Of a stretch of DNA of 64,000 bases, positions 60,444 to 64,000 are shown piece by piece. The stretch comes from Rhodobacteraceae bacterium CCMM004 (lineage in GTDB: Bacteria; Pseudomonadota; Alphaproteobacteria; Rhodobacterales; Rhodobacteraceae): assembly GCA_004005435.1 (NCBI GenBank), contig RZWH01000002.1, forward strand, positions 620,001-684,000. Direction: 5' to 3'. Under the pieces are notes generated by a model. It did no database searches and had not been told where the DNA came from. It saw only the letters and a list, made by a program, of their open reading frames with translations. Every line of letters starts with the position of its first letter. The first letter of the stretch is position 1. The translations under genes and the position numbers were made by a program.

Positions 60444-62218
60444 CCCGCAGGCCAGATCATCGGGATCGCCAGAGAGGCGGTCACGGCCAAGAGGAGGTTC
60501 ATCGGGATGCCCACACGCATGAAGTCGGTAAAGCGATAGCCCCCCGGCCCGTAGACCAGCATGTTGGTCTGATAGCCGATGGGGGTGGAGAACGCCGCCG
60601 AGGCGGCGAACATCACCGCAACCACCAGGGGCCGGGGGTCGGTGCCCAAGGCGAGGCCCAACTCGATCGCAATGGGCGTCAGGATCACGCCCACGGCGTT
60701 GTTCGACACCAGTTCGGTCAGCGTCGAGGCGATGACGTAGACGCAGAACACCAGCGCCACGGGCGGCAGCCCCTGGAGCACGGGGCTGACCGCCTCGACC
60801 AAGAGCGCCACGGCGCCAGTCTCCTGCAACGCCGCGCCCACCGCCAGCATGGCGAAGATCAGCGCCAGGAGCCGCCCCTCGACGAAGGAGAACGCCTCGT
60901 CCGCGTCGACGCAGCGGGCGAGCAGGATCACGGCGACGGCCACCACGCTCAGCGACAGGATCGGCGCCACCCCGAGGGCGGCCAGGATGACCACGCCCAA
61001 CAGTGCCGCCACCGCCACCGGCGCGCGCGACCGGCGATAGGCCTGGACGGTGGGGCGGGCGACGTCGACCAGGTCCATGTCCAGCGCCAGGCGCCGGATG
61101 TCCTCGGGATCGCCCTCGATCAACAGCGTGTCGCCCACCCGCACGACCACGTCGTCGAGCTGCCGCCCGATGTTCTGGTTGCGGCGGTGCACGGCCAGCG
61201 GATAGACGCCGTAGCGCCGCCTGAGCCGCAAGGATCCCAGCGACCGGCCGACCATCCGGCAGCCGGGCGTGATCAGCACCTCCACCGTCTCGGTCGCCAC
61301 CGACGACAACTTGTCGTAGGCGCGCACCGCCTTGTTCTGTTGCAGGCTCAGGAGCTCGGCCATCTCGGTGCGCAGCACCACCCGGTCGCCGGCCTCCAGC
61401 ACCACCGACCCCATGTCGCGGCGGAGCGAGGCATCGCCGCGCAGGACGTCGATCACCCGGCTGCCCTCGCGGCGGAACAGCTCGACCTCCATCACCTTGC
61501 GGCCGATCAGGGGGCTGTCCTCGGGCAGCGCGACCTCAGTGAAGTATTTCATTTTCCGACGGTCGGCGACGTCGAGGCCCAGCGACTGCCGGTCGGGCAG
61601 CAGGTGACGGCCGATCAGCGCCAGATAGAGCGCGCCGACGGCGATCTGGACGAGGCCCAAGGGCAGGATTTCGAAAATGCCGAAGGGGGCGAGGCCCTTG
61701 GACCGCGCCACCCCGTCGACCAGAAGGTTGGTGGAGGTGCCCAAGAGCGTCAGCATCCCCCCCAGCATCGCCGCATAGCTGAGCGGGATCAGCAGCTTCG
61801 ACGGCTGCACCCCGATCCGTTTGCTGAGCTGGGTGAAGACCGGGATCATCACCACCACCACCGGCGTGTTGTTCATCACCGCCGAGGCCCCTGCGGCCAC
61901 GCCGAGCCCACCCACCAGCGTTGCGCGCGGCCGCTCTCCGGCGCGGCGGTCCGCCCGTTCGGTCAGCCATTGCAGCGCGCCGGTCCGCACCAGCCCCCCC
62001 ATCACCAGGAACATCGCCGCGATGGTCCAGGGGGCGGGGTTCGAGAGCTGCGCCAGCGCCGCGTCGTAGGGCAACAGCCCCAGGACCAGCATCAGCGCGG
62101 CGCCTGAGAGCGCCACCACCTCGGTGGGATAGGTCTCGCGCGCGAACAGAACGAACATCCCGATCACCACGGCGACACTCAGGATCGCCTGGGTGGTGGG
62201 ATCGAAGGCGGGCACCAT
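60440..62218 (-). CDS. SLC13/DASS-type transporter with two TrkA-C domains
   Basis: 592 residues from ATG 62218. Membrane part: VAAGASAVMNNTPVVVVMIP, LSYAAMLGGMLTLLGTSTNL (the SNT motif) and, near the end, VSNNAVGVILTPIA and TPIGYQTNMLVYGPGGYRF. The middle holds two TrkA-C-like domains (DSPLIGRKVMEVELFRREGS, VLITPGCRMVGRSLGSLRLR). Such DASS-type carriers move dicarboxylates, sulfate or similar anions with Na+; the TrkA-C part suggests ligand gating. Substrate unknown. Confidence 0.88.
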   Translation of the reverse strand: MVPAFDPTTQAILSVAVVIGMFVLFARETYPTEVVALSGAALMLVLGLLPYDAALAQLSNPAPWTIAAMFLVMGGLVRTGALQWLTERADRRAGERPRATLVGGLGVAAGASAVMNNTPVVVVMIPVFTQLSKRIGVQPSKLLIPLSYAAMLGGMLTLLGTSTNLLVDGVARSKGLAPFGIFEILPLGLVQIAVGALYLALIGRHLLPDRQSLGLDVADRRKMKYFTEVALPEDSPLIGRKVMEVELFRREGSRVIDVLRGDASLRRDMGSVVLEAGDRVVLRTEMAELLSLQQNKAVRAYDKLSSVATETVEVLITPGCRMVGRSLGSLRLRRRYGVYPLAVHRRNQNIGRQLDDVVVRVGDTLLIEGDPEDIRRLALDMDLVDVARPTVQAYRRSRAPVAVAALLGVVILAALGVAPILSLSVVAVAVILLARCVDADEAFSFVEGRLLALIFAMLAVGAALQETGAVALLVEAVSPVLQGLPPVALVFCVYVIASTLTELVSNNAVGVILTPIAIELGLALGTDPRPLVVAVMFAASAAFSTPIGYQTNMLVYGPGGYRFTDFMRVGIPMNLLLAVTASLAIPMIWPAG

Positions 62219-62292
62219 GGCGTCACTCCGGTCGGGCAGGCGCACTCTAGCCGCTGCGCGCCGCACGGCAAGCCGCCGCAGCGCGGCAGCGG

Positions 62293-62814
62293 TCAAGGCA
62301 TGGCGATCTCGGGGCGGGCATAGGAGCCCGCGGCGATGCTCAGATCGTCGAAGGTCACCTGCACCTCGACCCGCTCCACCGATCCGGGCGGGAACGCCAC
62401 GTAGGGCAGCACCCCCTCCAGCCGCAGCGCGTTGGGCGTGGCGGTGTCGAGATGGCAGGGCTCGGTGTCGAGCACCTGCATCGCGCCGCCGTTGACGGCA
62501 TAGGCGATCTGCGCGAGTCCGCAGCGCCAGGCCAGAAGGTTGGTGAAATAGACCAGGTCCTGCCCGCCGTAGCTGCGCACGCCCACCCATTGCGGGCGGG
62601 TCGCCATCAGGATCGGCCGCACCTCGCCTGCGGTGGTGAAGCGTCCCGTCGGCGTCTGGTCTTCGGCCGCCGGCAGGCTGGCCGCGGGGGTGCCGCCGGG
62701 GACGTCGGGCACGGGCGCGGCCGCGTCGGCGGGTGCCGCGGTCTCGGCCTGGGGCGCCGGAATGGCGTGGCCGAAGGCGAGCCAGATCGCGACGATGGCC
62801 AGGATCGCGTCCAT
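62293..62814 (-). CDS. Hypothetical exported or membrane-anchored protein
   Basis: 173 residues. An N-terminal hydrophobic segment (ILAIVAIWLAFGHAIPAP) is followed by a Pro/Ala-rich linker and a folded C-terminal part with two Cys (AWRCGLAQIAYAVNGG, DTEPCHLD) that may form a disulfide in the periplasm, plus VERVEVQVTFDDLSIAAGSY. No family recognised. Confidence 0.65.
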   Translation of the reverse strand: MDAILAIVAIWLAFGHAIPAPQAETAAPADAAAPVPDVPGGTPAASLPAAEDQTPTGRFTTAGEVRPILMATRPQWVGVRSYGGQDLVYFTNLLAWRCGLAQIAYAVNGGAMQVLDTEPCHLDTATPNALRLEGVLPYVAFPPGSVERVEVQVTFDDLSIAAGSYARPEIAMP

Positions 62815-62880
62815 GTTTTCCCTTTCCCCGCGGGCCGGGCCGGGCGATAACCCGGCGACGCCCCTATCGACGCCCAGAGA

Positions 62881-63903
62881 ATGCCCGACGCGCCGACCGC
62901 CACCAAACCCCAGACGCCGCCGCGGTTCAACGTCTTCGTCGTCGGGCAGCGTGGGCGCATCGGCTACGAGGCGGCGCTGTTCGCGGCGTCCCTGCGATTA
63001 AGCGACCCCGACTTCGCCGGCCGCCTGATCGTGGGCGAGCCCCAGCCCGGTCCGCTCTGGCCCGAGGATCCGCGGATCGCCAACGCCGATCTGCGCAGCC
63101 TCCTGACCGACGAGTTCGGCGCCGAGATCGTGCCGTTCGAGAGCCGCGACTTCGGCGCCGCCTATCCCCACGGCAACAAGATCGAGGGGCTGGAGGCGCT
63201 GCCCGAGGGCGAGCCGTTCGTGTTCTTCGACAGCGACACGCTGATCACCGGGGCGCTGAGCGCGGTGCCCTTCGACTTCGACCGCCCCTCGGCCTCTCTG
63301 CGGCGCGAGGGCACCTGGCCGACCATCGAGCTCTACGGGCCGGGCTATGCCACGATCTGGAAGAGCCTCTACGACAAGTTCGGCCTGGACTTCGCCACTT
63401 CGCTCGACATGACCGAGCCCGAGAAGGTGTGGCGGCGGTATCTCTACTTCAACGCCGGGTGGTTCTTCTATCGCTGTCCGCGGGTCTTCGGCGCGCGGTT
63501 CCGCGCCTACGCCACCGCGATCCGCGACGACCCGCCCGAGGCGCTCTGGGGGCAGTCGCTGACGCCGTGGCTGGATCAGGTGGCGCTGCCTTTGGTGATC
63601 CATGCGTTGGGCGGGGGGCGGCAGACGCTCCCGCCGGACCTGTTGGATGGGACGGTGAGCTGCCATTGGCGGCTGATGCCGCTGCTCTACGCGCGCGAGA
63701 GCGACCGGGCGGTCGAGGTGCTGGAGACGCTGTTTGCCCGCAACCGGATCAAACGGGTGCTCAAGGCGCACCGCCCGATGCAGAAGTTCGTGTTGCAGGG
63801 CGCGGGGGCGCAGGCCCGGGCGCTGTTCGACCGCGCCGCGCTCCCCCGCAAGGAACAGGCGATCCGCAATCGCCTCCGCCGCGAAGGGCTGTGGATGCGG
63901 TAG
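62881..63903 (+). CDS. Glycosyltransferase-like protein (GT-A type)
   Basis: 340 residues. FVFFDSDTLITGAL gives a DxD-type metal motif near residue 118-120, after HGNKIEGLEALPEG; this is the pattern of GT-A glycosyltransferases. Further on NAGWFFYRCPRVFGARFRAY and LDQVALPLVIHALGG. Donor and acceptor are unknown. It diverges from the exported protein at 62293 with a 66-bp gap. Confidence 0.7.
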   Translation: MPDAPTATKPQTPPRFNVFVVGQRGRIGYEAALFAASLRLSDPDFAGRLIVGEPQPGPLWPEDPRIANADLRSLLTDEFGAEIVPFESRDFGAAYPHGNKIEGLEALPEGEPFVFFDSDTLITGALSAVPFDFDRPSASLRREGTWPTIELYGPGYATIWKSLYDKFGLDFATSLDMTEPEKVWRRYLYFNAGWFFYRCPRVFGARFRAYATAIRDDPPEALWGQSLTPWLDQVALPLVIHALGGGRQTLPPDLLDGTVSCHWRLMPLLYARESDRAVEVLETLFARNRIKRVLKAHRPMQKFVLQGAGAQARALFDRAALPRKEQAIRNRLRREGLWMR

Positions 63904-63936
63904 GCGGGGTCCTGCGCGCATCCGTGCTCCGCGCGG

Positions 63937-64000
63937 GGGCGGCGCCGTCTCGCCGGGGCGCGGTCGAGCGGCGCGGGGCGGTGATGGAAGCATCGACGTC
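63937..64000. repeat. GC-rich hairpin repeat, copy H (cut by window end)
   Basis: Left arm GGGCGGCGCCGTCTCGCC (63937-63954) with one change, then GAGCGGCGCGGGG as in copies C and D. The rest lies outside the window. The region after the glycosyltransferase-like gene holds no other feature. Confidence 0.7.

Noticed and set aside
1-64000. tRNA, rRNA, insertion sequences or prophage genes
   Set aside because: I found no transposase, integrase, or tRNA-like cloverleaf with CCA end; intergenic space is short apart from the repeat regions.

Overview
The window is dense, GC-rich bacterial chromosome. Gene content and order point to an alphaproteobacterium of the Rhodobacter/Roseobacter group (Rhodobacterales): dnaB-alr-ABC transporter-radA-cvpA, gatB, metY, the hppD/Lrp pair, cobTS, surE-pcm-nlpD, tatABC, TRAP transporters, and BolA beside a small DnaJ protein. 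This placement is inference from gene content. I see no rRNA, tRNA, CRISPR array, prophage or insertion sequence.

0-16 kb is mostly housekeeping: the 3' end of dnaB, a FosA-like glutathione transferase, a Sel1-repeat protein, an OmpA-type protein, a DUF1194 protein, alr overlapping an MlaE/MlaF-type ABC pair, radA, cvpA, an L,D-transpeptidase, two tandem SLT-domain paralogues and gatB. The long gaps at 7.05-8.14 kb and 10.89-11.91 kb hold copies of a GC-rich hairpin repeat family and local duplications.

16-31 kb carries a large TPR protein with six 150-bp repeats, a small lipoprotein, a DUF4177 protein, bolA/DnaJ, metY, a SIMPL protein, a 1168-residue inner-membrane protein that joins a PilM/GspL-like N-terminus to a PilP/GspC-like C-terminus, a Sel1-repeat gene apparently split by an in-frame TAA, and hppD with a divergent Lrp regulator.

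31-44 kb holds a KefB-type antiporter, cobT/cobS, an Lrp-LysE pair, purF, a short-chain dehydrogenase-like protein, surE-pcm-nlpD, a DUF815 ATPase overlapping tatC, and tatABC. Several 3' ends here carry paired, near-perfect palindromes.

44.8-58.5 kb is the main metabolic region. A Rieske oxygenase and a dimethylglycine-dehydrogenase-like flavoprotein suggest N-demethylation. Beside them are a Gfo/Idh-fold protein and a GntR regulator, divergent from an SsuD-family monooxygenase, a YdhF-type aldo-keto reductase and a flavin reductase. That trio has the composition of the oxidative sulfoquinovose (sulfo-SMO) pathway. A TRAP transporter follows on the same strand, with a BrnT/BrnA-like pair between its dctM and dctP genes, then an AraC regulator and a PhyH-type dioxygenase.

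58.5-59.3 kb encodes an overlapping gene pair that looks like the Tse2 toxin and Tsi2 immunity protein, with no secretion genes in view. The window ends with yebC, an SLC13-type transporter, two small envelope proteins, a glycosyltransferase-like protein and one more copy of the hairpin repeat.
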